From positions 15,717 to 79,716 of the forward strand of contig JAEYKW010000045.1 of assembly GCA_023408075.1 (NCBI GenBank): a stretch of DNA of 64,000 bases. Reading direction: 5' to 3'. Below, one piece after another: positions 28,674 to 36,432 of this stretch. The DNA comes from Bacillota bacterium (GTDB lineage: Bacteria > Bacillota > Clostridia > Christensenellales > SZUA-584). Position numbers and translations under genes: made by a program. Every line of letters begins with the position of its first letter. Positions within the stretch are counted from its first letter, which is position 1. The notes under the pieces were generated by a model. It did no database searches, was not told where the DNA came from, and was given only the letters and a program-made list of their open reading frames with translations.

Positions 28674-28704
28674 AAAGAGACGGCAATGCGCCGTCTCTTT
28701 TTAT
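28674..28704 (+). terminator. Strong intrinsic terminator
   Basis: AAAGAGACGGC and GCCGTCTCTTT form a perfect 11-bp stem around AATGC and are followed by further T residues. It ends the transcript containing the 47-codon gene. Confidence 0.9.
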
Positions 28705-28825
28705 GTGGCGGAGGCCGCCCTGTAATTTCTGGTTCGGATAAGAATGACTGGGACAACTCATCAATTAACTGTCAAAACAAAAGAACGGACTGCATACAGA
28801 TACCAACTATGACAGTATATACAAT

Positions 28826-28854
28826 TTGAATAAATATATAGCGCATGTTAGGAT
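28826..28854 (+). promoter_or_regulatory. Candidate promoter of the TasA-like operon
   Basis: TTGAAT (28826-28831), 17-base spacer and TAGGAT (28849-28854), each matching four of six sigma-A consensus bases, 43 bases before the ATG at 28897. It lies in an AT-rich stretch, so a chance match is possible. Confidence 0.35.
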
Positions 28855-28896
28855 CGAAAAGTAGTCAATAATAATTCTTATTAAGGACTTGATATT

Positions 28897-29850
28897 ATGA
28901 AGAAATGGATGAAGAAGACGGTGTTCGTGCTCGCGCTGCTGCTTGTGATGGCAGGGTCGCTGACGGCAGGAACACTCGCTATATATACAACAACAATAGA
29001 CGATCTCGCACAGGGCAGTGTGTCCGCAAAGGAATTTGTGTTCCTCGGAGAGGGAACCGACAGCTTTTCGCAGGGCGTTAAAATTGCCCCCACCGAAACG
29101 GTCAGCTGGCCGTTCAGCATCAAGAATTTTGACGGTGCAAAGGTGACCGAAACGGATTTGTATTATAAGCTGACGTTCAATGTACAGCCCATCGCAGGCA
29201 AGACGGCGATTGATCCGCTGGTGGTGAGTGTGCTGGACGGCAGCGGCACCGTGCTCAAAAGCGTGACCGGGACGGGGACGTTTGATGTCACGGGCGCATT
29301 TCCGGTGGCTCAGGCCGGGCAGTCGAAAGGGTACACGGTTAAGATAAATTGGCCGAGCGACAACAGCAACGACATAAAATACGCGGGCGGAAATTATGGC
29401 ACAGCGGTCAATGTCAGCGCAGCGGCCTCTCAGGTGCCGTTCGATTCCAATCCGGCACCGCAGAGCAATGTGAGCGTGCTGTATGAAACCTCGCCCGCGT
29501 GGTCAAACGGACAGAGCGGCAGCTATCAGTATGAGTATAAAGTGACGGTTACCAACAATTCGGACAAAACGATTGAGGATTGGTATGTCGCGTTCGACCT
29601 CAGCACAGATCAGCTGACGCGCGCTTACAGCAACGCGGTGATGACACAGGGCGGCGGCAGCTACAGGTTCGTCAACCCGGCCTACAACAACACGGCCACC
29701 GACGATATTGCACCGGGGCAGAGCGTGTCATTCAGAGGCCCCGCGGTGGGGCAGGGCTTGCAGCCCATCGGCAATGTCACTGTGGGCGGCAGCAATGCAA
29801 GCGCCGCTTCCGCAAAAGCGACAAATCGGTTCAGTGTCCCGCTCGGTTAA
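28897..29850 (+). CDS. TasA/camelysin-like secreted protein fused to a CBM2-like domain
   Basis: Secreted protein of 317 residues. The signal region (MKKWMKKTVFVLALLLVMAGSLTAGTLAIYTTT) is of the SipW-dependent TasA/camelysin type, where cleavage is expected around AGTLAIYT. Residues 30-180 form the TasA-like beta-sandwich and are clearly paralogous to the protein encoded at 30198 (shared TTTIDxLAxGSVxAKEF, VKIAP, FSIKN and NYGT). Residues 185-317 carry a second domain whose pattern (VTVTNNSDKTIEDWYVAF, PAYN, IAPGQSVSFRG) matches the fold of family-2 carbohydrate-binding modules. I infer a fibre subunit that can bind polysaccharide. It is the first of three genes. Confidence 0.75.
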   Translation: MKKWMKKTVFVLALLLVMAGSLTAGTLAIYTTTIDDLAQGSVSAKEFVFLGEGTDSFSQGVKIAPTETVSWPFSIKNFDGAKVTETDLYYKLTFNVQPIAGKTAIDPLVVSVLDGSGTVLKSVTGTGTFDVTGAFPVAQAGQSKGYTVKINWPSDNSNDIKYAGGNYGTAVNVSAAASQVPFDSNPAPQSNVSVLYETSPAWSNGQSGSYQYEYKVTVTNNSDKTIEDWYVAFDLSTDQLTRAYSNAVMTQGGGSYRFVNPAYNNTATDDIAPGQSVSFRGPAVGQGLQPIGNVTVGGSNASAASAKATNRFSVPLG

Positions 29851-29859
29851 GGAGGGCTT

Positions 29860-30162
29860 ATGAAACTGAAAATGCTGGTGCTGCTGGTGCTGCTCGGTGC
29901 GGTGCTGGTATCCGCAAGCGTGGGCACGCTTTCGGGGTATACCGCCGCATCGGCGTTCTCAGCGGCCATAACGGTTGATACCGAAAAAATTGAAGGCAGC
30001 CATAAAGACAGTTTAAGCGTGCAGGCGGCGGGGGTGGGTGCGGAAACGACAGCCCAGGCCGCACAAGAAGACATGCAGGCGGAGGGTGTGAGTGCGGAAA
30101 CGACAGCCCAAGCCGCACAAGAAGACATGCAGGCCAAAGAGCCTGAACAGATCAGTGAATAA
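29860..30162 (+). CDS. Small secreted protein with an internal duplication
   Basis: The product has 100 residues. The start MKLKMLVLLVLLGAVLVSAS followed by VGTLSGYTAASAF again resembles a SipW-type signal. The mature part is short and low in complexity and contains two exact-length 18-residue copies of GVxAETTAQAAQEDMQA (30031-30084 and 30085-30138), then an acidic end. It starts nine bases after the preceding stop, with AAGGAGG upstream of the ATG. Its position between two TasA-like genes suggests an accessory or anchoring role like that of TapA, but there is no sequence evidence for that. Confidence 0.7.
   Translation: MKLKMLVLLVLLGAVLVSASVGTLSGYTAASAFSAAITVDTEKIEGSHKDSLSVQAAGVGAETTAQAAQEDMQAEGVSAETTAQAAQEDMQAKEPEQISE
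30031..30138 (+). repeat. 54-bp tandem duplication inside the small secreted protein
   Basis: Two adjacent 54-base units differ at only a few positions and keep the reading frame (GCGGAAACGACAGCCCA is shared). Near-identity at the nucleotide level points to a recent duplication. Confidence 0.9.
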
Positions 30163-30197
30163 TGTGCGTCACGCACAACAAATTATGGAGGATACAA

Positions 30198-30728
30198 ATG
30201 AAAAAAGTTTTATTGACGATTGCTTTGGTTCTTGTGGTGTCCACATCGCTTATCGCCGGAACGCTCGCCATGTATACAACAACGATAGACAATCTCGCGG
30301 AAGGCAGCGTGGTGGCGAAGGAGTTCATACTGACGGAAGGCGGCACGGACAGCTTTGTGAAAGACGTTAAAATCGCCCCGGGCGAGACGGCCGATTGGCA
30401 GTTCAGCATTAAGAACTACAACGGCGCCACCGTGAGCGAGACAGCCATGGCTCTTGATATTAAGGTCAACGCACAGGCGACGGCAGGCAAAAGCCTTGTT
30501 CAGCCGCTGACCTTCACGGTGAAGGATCAGAGCGGCGCGGTGGTCGGCACAGCCACATCGAGCGGACTCATCAATTTCTCAGACGAGTTTGCGCTGGCCG
30601 CAGCCGGACAGGAAAAGACCTACACGGTCTCCGTCAACTGGCCGAGCAACAACGCTGTGGACTTGAGCTACGCGGGTGCGAACTATGGCACATCCGTCGC
30701 GGTGTCCGTCACTGGCACACAGAAATAG
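30198..30728 (+). CDS. TasA/camelysin-like secreted protein
   Basis: The product has 176 residues, starting at ATG 30198 with GGAGG eight bases upstream. The signal MKKVLLTIALVLVVSTSLIAGTLAMYTTTID is SipW-type, and the rest is one TasA/camelysin-like beta-sandwich paralogous to residues 25-180 of the protein at 28897. It probably polymerises or decorates the surface, and it lacks the carbohydrate-binding domain. The dedicated SipW peptidase gene is 5 kb downstream (35895), beyond a block of minus-strand genes. A terminator follows at 30761. Confidence 0.8.
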   Translation: MKKVLLTIALVLVVSTSLIAGTLAMYTTTIDNLAEGSVVAKEFILTEGGTDSFVKDVKIAPGETADWQFSIKNYNGATVSETAMALDIKVNAQATAGKSLVQPLTFTVKDQSGAVVGTATSSGLINFSDEFALAAAGQEKTYTVSVNWPSNNAVDLSYAGANYGTSVAVSVTGTQK

Positions 30729-30760
30729 TTATAAAGTTTACTTGATATAGATATGACTTA

Positions 30761-30790
30761 AGCGCCGTTGATTCGGCGCTATTTCTTTTT
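30761..30790 (+). terminator. Terminator of the TasA-like operon
   Basis: AGCGCCG and CGGCGCT form a seven-base stem around TTGATT, followed by ATTTCTTTTT. It lies 32 bases past the stop of the third gene. Confidence 0.88.
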
Positions 30791-30876
30791 AGAAAAGTGA
30801 ACACTATTTCAAATAAAGATCAGTATGCTGATTTTTTTCAACTGCGCACAAGTGAGGACTTTGTAATAGACAGAAG

Positions 30877-30936
30877 TCCCATGTTTCAAAGCGTTTGCCA
30901 TGGGATGCTTCGTCGCTTCGCTTCTCAGCATGACAG
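30877..30936 (+). repeat. Dispersed palindromic repeat, copy 1
   Basis: Contains TCCCATG...CATGGGA flanking GCGTTT, then GATGCTTCGTCGCTTCGCT and CTCAGCATGACAG. The same block occurs in the same orientation at the end of the window (63937-63997). The 30791-31183 gap is made of repeats like this and holds no gene I can support. Confidence 0.8.
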
Positions 30937-30955
30937 AAAGGATGAGTCGAGCGCA

Positions 30956-31012
30956 AAAAGCCTTCCCCCTCGGGGGAAGGTGGCGCGGAGCGCCGGATGA
31001 GGGGTTAAGCAT
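30956..31012 (+). repeat. Palindrome-headed repeat, copy A
   Basis: CCTTCCCCCTCGGGGGAAGG is a near-perfect palindrome, followed by TGGCGCGGAGCGCCGGATGA and GGGG. A diverged relative lies at 31129-31171. Repeats of this type are scattered in several clostridial genomes (family knowledge, not checked). Confidence 0.7.
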
Positions 31013-31128
31013 AAGCTATTTATGAAATAACCTTATCAATCGCCTGACGGCGACAGCCTTCAGCCGAAATTAAAAACTTCGCTTCATGAAAAGCTATTGA
31101 GGCGGTCAGCACTAAAAACCAGATGGCA

Positions 31129-31171
31129 TTCTCTCGGAGGATGAAGGCGCGCAGTGCCGAATGAGGGGCGT
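31129..31171 (+). repeat. Palindrome-headed repeat, diverged copy B
   Basis: CTCTCGGAGGATGAAGGCGC followed by GCAGTGCCGAATGAGGGGCG aligns with 30966-31005 at most positions but has lost the perfect palindrome. Confidence 0.55.
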
Positions 31172-31183
31172 TTATTTCTGACA

Positions 31184-31218
31184 TAAAAAGAAGCCGCCAA
31201 TATCGGCAGCTCCTTTTG
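31184..31218 (-). terminator. Candidate terminator after the AIM24 gene
   Basis: On the minus strand GCCG and CGGC pair around a seven-base loop within GGAGCTGCCGATATTGGCGG, followed by CTTCTTTTTAT. The lower stem has mismatches. It lies 16 bases beyond the gene. Confidence 0.5.
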
Positions 31219-31233
31219 ACAATTGGGAGATTG

Positions 31234-31914
31234 TCAGTTGCTGGGTTTGGGCAGGAACGGTATAATCCGTCCTGCGAAGCTCGGCATCGTCATCGTCTGC
31301 AGCCAGACCTTGCCGGGGCCGGTCAGCCTTGTGTTGAGCAGCCCTTCGCCGCCGAACAGTATGTTTTTGAATCCCTTGATCATCATGACCTCGTAACCGA
31401 CGTTCGCTTCATATGCCGCAATGTTGCCGGTATCCACAATCAGCGATTCGCCGGGCGCGAGCGTCTTTTCGCAGAGCGCGCCGTCAATCTCTATGAACGC
31501 AAGCCCTCTGCCGCTGAGCTTTTGCAGTATGAACCCTTCGCCGCCGAACAGCCCCGCACCGAGGCCCTTCACCACATGAACGCTGAGCGTCACATCGGGC
31601 TGCGCGCACAGAAACGCGCTCTTTTGAACGACGATATCGCCGTTTGATAAATCGAGCGCGGCGATCGCGCCGGGGAAGGTGGATGCGATGGTGATCTCCT
31701 GATTCGGCGCCAGGGCCGAATAGGTTGCAAGGAACAGAGAGTCGCCGCTCAGCATGCGGCCAAGGCCTTTTAATAGCCCGCCCTTCATATTGGTTTCCAT
31801 CTGCATACCGGATGTCATCCACGACATGCCGCCGGACTGTGTGTAAATGGACTCACCCTGACTGAGCTTGATCGTCACGGCGGGAAGATTGCCGCCGAAA
31901 ATCTCATATTGCAT
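31234..31914 (-). CDS. AIM24 / TIGR00266 family protein
   Basis: The product has 226 residues from ATG 31914, which has AGGAGG seven bases upstream; a TTG six codons earlier overlaps that site and is unlikely. The whole chain is a repeated beta-helix-like fold: GESIYTQSGGMSWM, GGLLKGLGRMLSGDSLFL, GGEGFILQKLSGRGLAF and LFGGEGLLNTRLTGPGKVWL, typical of the AIM24 family. Bacterial members are abundant but of unknown biochemical function. It is the second gene of a probable operon behind the membrane protein at 31957. Confidence 0.88.
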   Translation of the reverse strand: MQYEIFGGNLPAVTIKLSQGESIYTQSGGMSWMTSGMQMETNMKGGLLKGLGRMLSGDSLFLATYSALAPNQEITIASTFPGAIAALDLSNGDIVVQKSAFLCAQPDVTLSVHVVKGLGAGLFGGEGFILQKLSGRGLAFIEIDGALCEKTLAPGESLIVDTGNIAAYEANVGYEVMMIKGFKNILFGGEGLLNTRLTGPGKVWLQTMTMPSFAGRIIPFLPKPSN

Positions 31915-31956
31915 AGCATTGCCTCCTGTCAATTAATTTAAAATACCCGTCAATGC

Positions 31957-32625
31957 TTATAGAGAGTGGAACGGTACACTCAGCATCATCACGACACCGA
32001 ATACCAACGCGGCCAGAGATATACCGGTGACAACAAACTTCGTCTTCATGTTGGTAAATGTGCTGACAATACCGAGCATGAACAGCACTACAGCAAGTAT
32101 CACTGTCACAAGGCCCTGCTTATCATCCAGCTGATTGGCGGCGGTACCTTCTTCAATTTTCGCCCAGCCTTCGTCGTATGTGGTTTCGGCTTGCTCGTAA
32201 TAGGTGCCGATAAAGCCTTCCATTTCAAACGGTGATGCGTATTCCTCCTGAGCGTCGGCCCATTCGATCGCCGCACTCAGCTCATCAGAGACGTTTTCAT
32301 ACATGAGCTGGTCGAGCTTGTATTGGAATCTGTCTACGTCGTCCGTGTTTCCCGAAGATTCCGCGAAAGCAAGGTCGACTCTCAAGCTGTTGATCTCGTT
32401 CCAGGTGGCCGTGTCCTGCGCAATGGTCTGAGAGGCTTCGTTGTAATACTGGTTCGCATCGGCGATGAGCGCATTGCCCTGCGTGTAGCATTCCGCCTGG
32501 TCGCCGCTGTAAAGTGCGCTCTGCCATGAGGCGTACGCCGTGAGCACCGCGGTGATGCCGAGGATGATCGCGATGAACAGCTCGAAACGGCGTGAGAACT
32601 TTTCGGAATTGATGTCTGTTTTCAT
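31957..32625 (-). CDS. Two-helix membrane protein with a large soluble loop (DUF4337-like)
   Basis: The product has 222 residues and GGAG eight bases upstream of the ATG. One membrane helix sits near the N-terminus (15-35, FELFIAIILGITAVLTAYAS) and two more at the C-terminus (about 173-217). Between them is a helical, acidic soluble domain of about 135 residues (QGNALIADANQYYNEASQ and so on). The topology resembles DUF4337-type proteins, but the assignment is tentative. It lies 42 bases upstream of the AIM24 gene on the same strand. Confidence 0.65.
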   Translation of the reverse strand: MKTDINSEKFSRRFELFIAIILGITAVLTAYASWQSALYSGDQAECYTQGNALIADANQYYNEASQTIAQDTATWNEINSLRVDLAFAESSGNTDDVDRFQYKLDQLMYENVSDELSAAIEWADAQEEYASPFEMEGFIGTYYEQAETTYDEGWAKIEEGTAANQLDDKQGLVTVILAVVLFMLGIVSTFTNMKTKFVVTGISLAALVFGVVMMLSVPFHSL

Positions 32626-32722
32626 AACCTGCTCCTTTAAAATATATTCATTTGAATGAGATATGTATTTGTAACCCCCCCGAAGAAATTAAACCACAGA
32701 GGAATCAACCGATAGTCAACCA

Positions 32723-32745
32723 AACAAAAGCGCCAACTTGCGCTC
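32723..32745 (-). terminator. Terminator of the kinase-regulator pair
   Basis: On the minus strand AGCGC and GCGCT pair around AAGTTG, followed by TTTGTTT. It lies 26 bases past the regulator stop. Confidence 0.6.
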
Positions 32746-32770
32746 TCGCAGGGCTTGCTTATTAAAATGT

Positions 32771-33862
32771 TTACAAAAGCTTTTTGAGCGATGCGGGGGG
32801 GTCTTCACCGAACTCGGTTAAGAAATGATGCCGGAAGCTTTGATAGGCCTGATAGGCTTCTCTGTCCCGCCCGCTCCTGCGGTAAAGCGAAATCAGCCGC
32901 GCACAGGCCGTTTCGCTCGTCTTATTGTGATGCAGCAGCCCGCGCAGCACGTCTGCGGCTTTATTGAGCTGCTGCGTTTTTTCATACTCGCTGCACAGAT
33001 TCAAAGAAAAATGCTCAAAAAGGCGCTCGTAATAGGCCTGATGCTCCACGAGCCAGACGTAATCCTTGCCGTCCATAAAAATGCCGTTATAAACGTTCAC
33101 CGCGCGTTCGAGTGTGCTCGCGCGTTCGCTTATGTCATTGGGCAGGGTAAGCGCCGCACAGAACACCTCAAGCTCGCTCGTAATGCGCGCCGGATTGATG
33201 CGGTAGCTGTCAAGGCTGCGCAGTAAAATATCGGTGATGCCATATTCGCTGAACCGGTTTCTGATATTGTAGGCAGTCGTATGAAAATTTCGAACCGCCC
33301 GCTCCTCGGTCATATCGGGCCACAGCACTGCGCAGATGTAGTTTCTTGAAACCGCTTTGCCGCGCTGGCTTAACAGCAGGGCCAGCAGCTCTTCCGTTTT
33401 TTCCGTTCTGAACGCGGCCACGTCGCCCGGCTGCATGCAAAGGCTAAACTGGCCGAACACTTTAAAATGCGGCACAGCTGTTTGCTGCTCACGGACGATG
33501 CGCTTGTAGCGCGATACGCGCTCGATATGCCGCCGGATGTCGTCAAACTGGACGGGCTTTAACAAATACCCGATCGCATTGATCTGATAAGCCTGAAGCG
33601 CATATCTCTCGTGTGCGGTCACAAATACGACTTCGAGATTCGGATTTTTTTCCATAAGCAGCTCGCTGAGTGCCAGCCCGTTCATTTCAGGCATTTCAAC
33701 GTCAAGAAAGGCCACATCCGCTTCCAGAACGGCCTCATGGCCCACCGCTTTGACCGGATTCTGAAAGGCTTCAAGAAACCTGACGCCGGGAATTTCTTTG
33801 AGTATCCGCTCGATTCTCAAAAGGGAGAGCTTTTCATCGTCCACTGCGATTGCGCGAATCAT
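32771..33862 (-). CDS. Response regulator with SARP/BTAD output domain
   Basis: The product has 363 residues. The receiver (1-120) has acidic pocket VDDE (8-10), phospho-acceptor Asp54 in AFLDVEMPEM and Lys in YLLKPVQF. It is followed by a winged-helix DNA-binding domain of the OmpR/SARP type (about 133-225, RTEKTEELLALLLSQRGKAVS) and a helical bacterial transcriptional activator domain (about 230-363). Response regulators with this layout usually act on genes beside them. The gene overlaps the end of the kinase gene by 29 bases, so the two are co-translated. Confidence 0.88.
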   Translation of the reverse strand: MIRAIAVDDEKLSLLRIERILKEIPGVRFLEAFQNPVKAVGHEAVLEADVAFLDVEMPEMNGLALSELLMEKNPNLEVVFVTAHERYALQAYQINAIGYLLKPVQFDDIRRHIERVSRYKRIVREQQTAVPHFKVFGQFSLCMQPGDVAAFRTEKTEELLALLLSQRGKAVSRNYICAVLWPDMTEERAVRNFHTTAYNIRNRFSEYGITDILLRSLDSYRINPARITSELEVFCAALTLPNDISERASTLERAVNVYNGIFMDGKDYVWLVEHQAYYERLFEHFSLNLCSEYEKTQQLNKAADVLRGLLHHNKTSETACARLISLYRRSGRDREAYQAYQSFRHHFLTEFGEDPPASLKKLL

Positions 33863-35771
33863 CGTCGTTTCCTTTCGGTATTCTGAATGAGACGGTTGTG
33901 CCGATCCCCTCGCTGCTTTTCACAATAAGGCCGCTGCCATACATGCGCATCAGCCGGTAATGGATATTCGTCATACCGACGCTCTGGCCTGTGCCGTTAA
34001 GCAATGTGCCGAGCTTTTCCGGCGGAATGCCTGCGCCGTTGTCGCTGACGGACACCGCGACAGCGTCATCGTCCGGCCGTATCCAAAGCACAACCTCTCC
34101 GCTGCCCGCTTTCCTGCGGACGCCGTGACGTATCGCGTTTTCGACGAGCGGCTGTATGGTCAGCGGGGGAAGCTGAAATGTGCCCGTCTCATCCATACGG
34201 CATTGAACGGTCAGGTTATCAAAACGGGCCAGCTCAAGGTCAACATAGTATCTGACCAGCGCAAGCTCGCGCTCAATCGGCACACAGTTTTCGAGATTCT
34301 CAAAATCAAAGCTGCGCCGCAAATACTGCGCGAGCGAGTTGATCAGGCGGCTCGCTTCATTCGGATTGAGCTTAAACGTCTCGTCAATCACAGACAGCGA
34401 GTTGAAGAGAAAATGCGGCTTAATCTGCGACTGTAAAAAGGCCATCTCGGTCTGATGAATGCGGTCTTTGAGCTTGTCGCTTTCCATCAGCTGCAGGGAG
34501 AGGTCTTTGATGTGTTTATAGCTGTCCGCATTGTCCCGCGCAATCGCAAACGACTCGATGAGCAAAAACACAAAAAACCCGAACGCGGATATTTCTCCTA
34601 TCGGGTTTTCGAGCATACCGTTTTGGTATAAAGCGTCGAATATAGTGAGTATGAGCAGCAACAGCACGGAGAAAAACATAGGATAAGCGTTTTTGCGCCC
34701 GCGGAATACGGCAAGACCGAGTGCAAAAAGCGTATAGAGCATCGTCACAAACAGATGAGCTTCGAATACGAGCACAAGCTGTGTGAAAATGCTGACCGGC
34801 ACAGCGATCACGAAAAGCGAAAATGCCGCACCCAAACCAAAGAAAACGAGAGGCGGGCGATGGGGGATTTCCTGCGGAAACCGCCGCTTCATGAGGAATA
34901 GCATGATCGGATAAAAAAGCAGTATCGCAAGATAATCGAATTTGACGATCCATTCAAAAGGAAAGCCCTCGAACAGGCGGACAACTGCGCGGTCGCCGTT
35001 GACCACCATGCGCATCGTCGCGCCGATGCACATCAGCACAAAAAGCAGGTTCTGCTTGTCGCGGCGCAGCAGATAAATCGTTACGAAATAAACGGCCAGC
35101 GTCAAAAACGAGCCGATCATGAACAGGTCTTTATAAATCACAGCGCGATTCAAGTCTTGAATCTGATCGGGCGTTCCCAAATAGATCGCGTGCCACATGC
35201 CGTTGCGCGCATAGATGAAGTTCGACGAATGGACGATGATATCGGCCTCGCTGCCGGTGGCTGTGAAATAACCGGCCTGAGGCAAAAACGAAGGGCGGAA
35301 TCCGTCGGCGCTTTTAGCCACGGTGCCGTTTTGAGCAATCAGCTCGCCGTCCGCGTACACACTGTATGCGACGGACAGCAAAGGAATATACAGCCCGACC
35401 TTTTGGCCGCTTGTCAGGCCGCGAAGCGTCATCCGGTAAGTGCCGCACCCAAAGCCCGGCAGCTTTTGGCCGTCTATTTTTATGTTGTTCCATACGCCGG
35501 GGACGGTGGCTTTGACGGCAGTCTCTTCCTTGCTGCCAAAATCGCTGTCAGTGAGCAGCTCGTTCCAATAGAACTCCCATTCGCCCGAGAGCCTGACGAC
35601 GCTGCCGCCTGAATCTTGGAAGTTGTATTCGCCGTTGTGGACCGCAGGGGCGTTGGCGAAGAGAGAGAGGCTCATCAGAGAATAAGAAAAAAAGCCGATC
35701 AGCATGACCGCAAAAACAAAGACGATATGTTTTCCGTGCTTTTTAAGCAGACATGACACCTTCTCAATCAT
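33834..35771 (-). CDS. Sensor histidine kinase, 7TMR-DISM / LytS type
   Basis: The product has 645 residues. An N-terminal helix (about 15-37) is followed by an extracellular jelly-roll domain with a sugar-binding look (LSGEWEFYWNELL, PGVWNN, GCGTYRMTL). Next come about seven membrane helices (210-410), a coiled coil, and a His_kinase domain with the phospho-acceptor in LQSQIKPHFLFNSLSV, then a HATPase domain (IQPLVENAIRHGV, SDNGAGIP). The architecture suggests detection of an extracellular ligand, possibly carbohydrate. It pairs with the BTAD regulator. It is flanked by the SipW locus and the TasA-like genes, which makes control of surface genes a reasonable inference. Confidence 0.9.
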   Translation of the reverse strand: MIEKVSCLLKKHGKHIVFVFAVMLIGFFSYSLMSLSLFANAPAVHNGEYNFQDSGGSVVRLSGEWEFYWNELLTDSDFGSKEETAVKATVPGVWNNIKIDGQKLPGFGCGTYRMTLRGLTSGQKVGLYIPLLSVAYSVYADGELIAQNGTVAKSADGFRPSFLPQAGYFTATGSEADIIVHSSNFIYARNGMWHAIYLGTPDQIQDLNRAVIYKDLFMIGSFLTLAVYFVTIYLLRRDKQNLLFVLMCIGATMRMVVNGDRAVVRLFEGFPFEWIVKFDYLAILLFYPIMLFLMKRRFPQEIPHRPPLVFFGLGAAFSLFVIAVPVSIFTQLVLVFEAHLFVTMLYTLFALGLAVFRGRKNAYPMFFSVLLLLILTIFDALYQNGMLENPIGEISAFGFFVFLLIESFAIARDNADSYKHIKDLSLQLMESDKLKDRIHQTEMAFLQSQIKPHFLFNSLSVIDETFKLNPNEASRLINSLAQYLRRSFDFENLENCVPIERELALVRYYVDLELARFDNLTVQCRMDETGTFQLPPLTIQPLVENAIRHGVRRKAGSGEVVLWIRPDDDAVAVSVSDNGAGIPPEKLGTLLNGTGQSVGMTNIHYRLMRMYGSGLIVKSSEGIGTTVSFRIPKGNDDDSRNRSGR

Positions 35772-35894
35772 CCGCAGTTTATTTCATTTATTGTATATGA
35801 AATGACGAAGAAAGACAAATTGATTTATGTTTTTTGAGGTGCGCACGCGTTGTTTTATGCATACGGCAGATAATAAGAAAGACGGAGGCGCATT

Positions 35895-36422
35895 TTGCGG
35901 CAGGATAAAAAGACGACCGATGCTCAGATTGAGCAGATGCGGCTCGATATCGCCCGGGAGAAAATGAGGGAAACGGGCATTCGTGTACCGCTTACAAAAA
36001 AACAGCGCATGAAAAGAGCGCTGAATATACTGGGGCAGGCTGCGTTTGTCATTGCCGTCGCGGTGCTGGTTGTTTCGCTTGTTTTCGTTTATGCGGCCAA
36101 ATCGAAGGGGGAGGTGCCCACGATTTTCGGCATGTATTCGTTGTTTGTGGTGGAATCGGGCAGCATGGAGCCGACGCTGACCGTGGGCTCGGTGATACTG
36201 AGCCGAAAGCCGCAGCATGCGGACGCGCTGGCAACCGGCGATATCGTCACGTTCCGTACCGGATCGGGCTATGTGGTGACGCACCGCATTGTGGAGGTCA
36301 TCGGCGGCGAGCCCGTGAAGTACCGCACCAAGGGTGATAACCCCGTGAACTCCCCGGATGAAGAGCTGCTCGATCCCGAGCGCGTGATCGGCATATTTGT
36401 GGTCAAAATCCCGTTTACATAA
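35895..36422 (+). CDS. sipW: SipW-type signal peptidase I
   Basis: Membrane endopeptidase of 175 residues that removes signal peptides from exported proteins. It starts at TTG 35895 with GGAGG eight bases upstream. A 40-residue basic cytoplasmic segment precedes one membrane helix (46-67). The catalytic core follows with nucleophile Ser90 in VESGSMEPTL, His130 in VVTHRIVE (the ER/SipW class uses His where ordinary bacterial enzymes use Lys) and Asp148 in KGDNPV. The second, C-terminal helix of Bacillus SipW is absent. The natural substrates are very probably the TasA-like proteins at 28897-30728. It is first of three tightly spaced genes. Confidence 0.92.
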   Translation: MRQDKKTTDAQIEQMRLDIAREKMRETGIRVPLTKKQRMKRALNILGQAAFVIAVAVLVVSLVFVYAAKSKGEVPTIFGMYSLFVVESGSMEPTLTVGSVILSRKPQHADALATGDIVTFRTGSGYVVTHRIVEVIGGEPVKYRTKGDNPVNSPDEELLDPERVIGIFVVKIPFT

Positions 36423-36432
36423 AGCGAGAACG

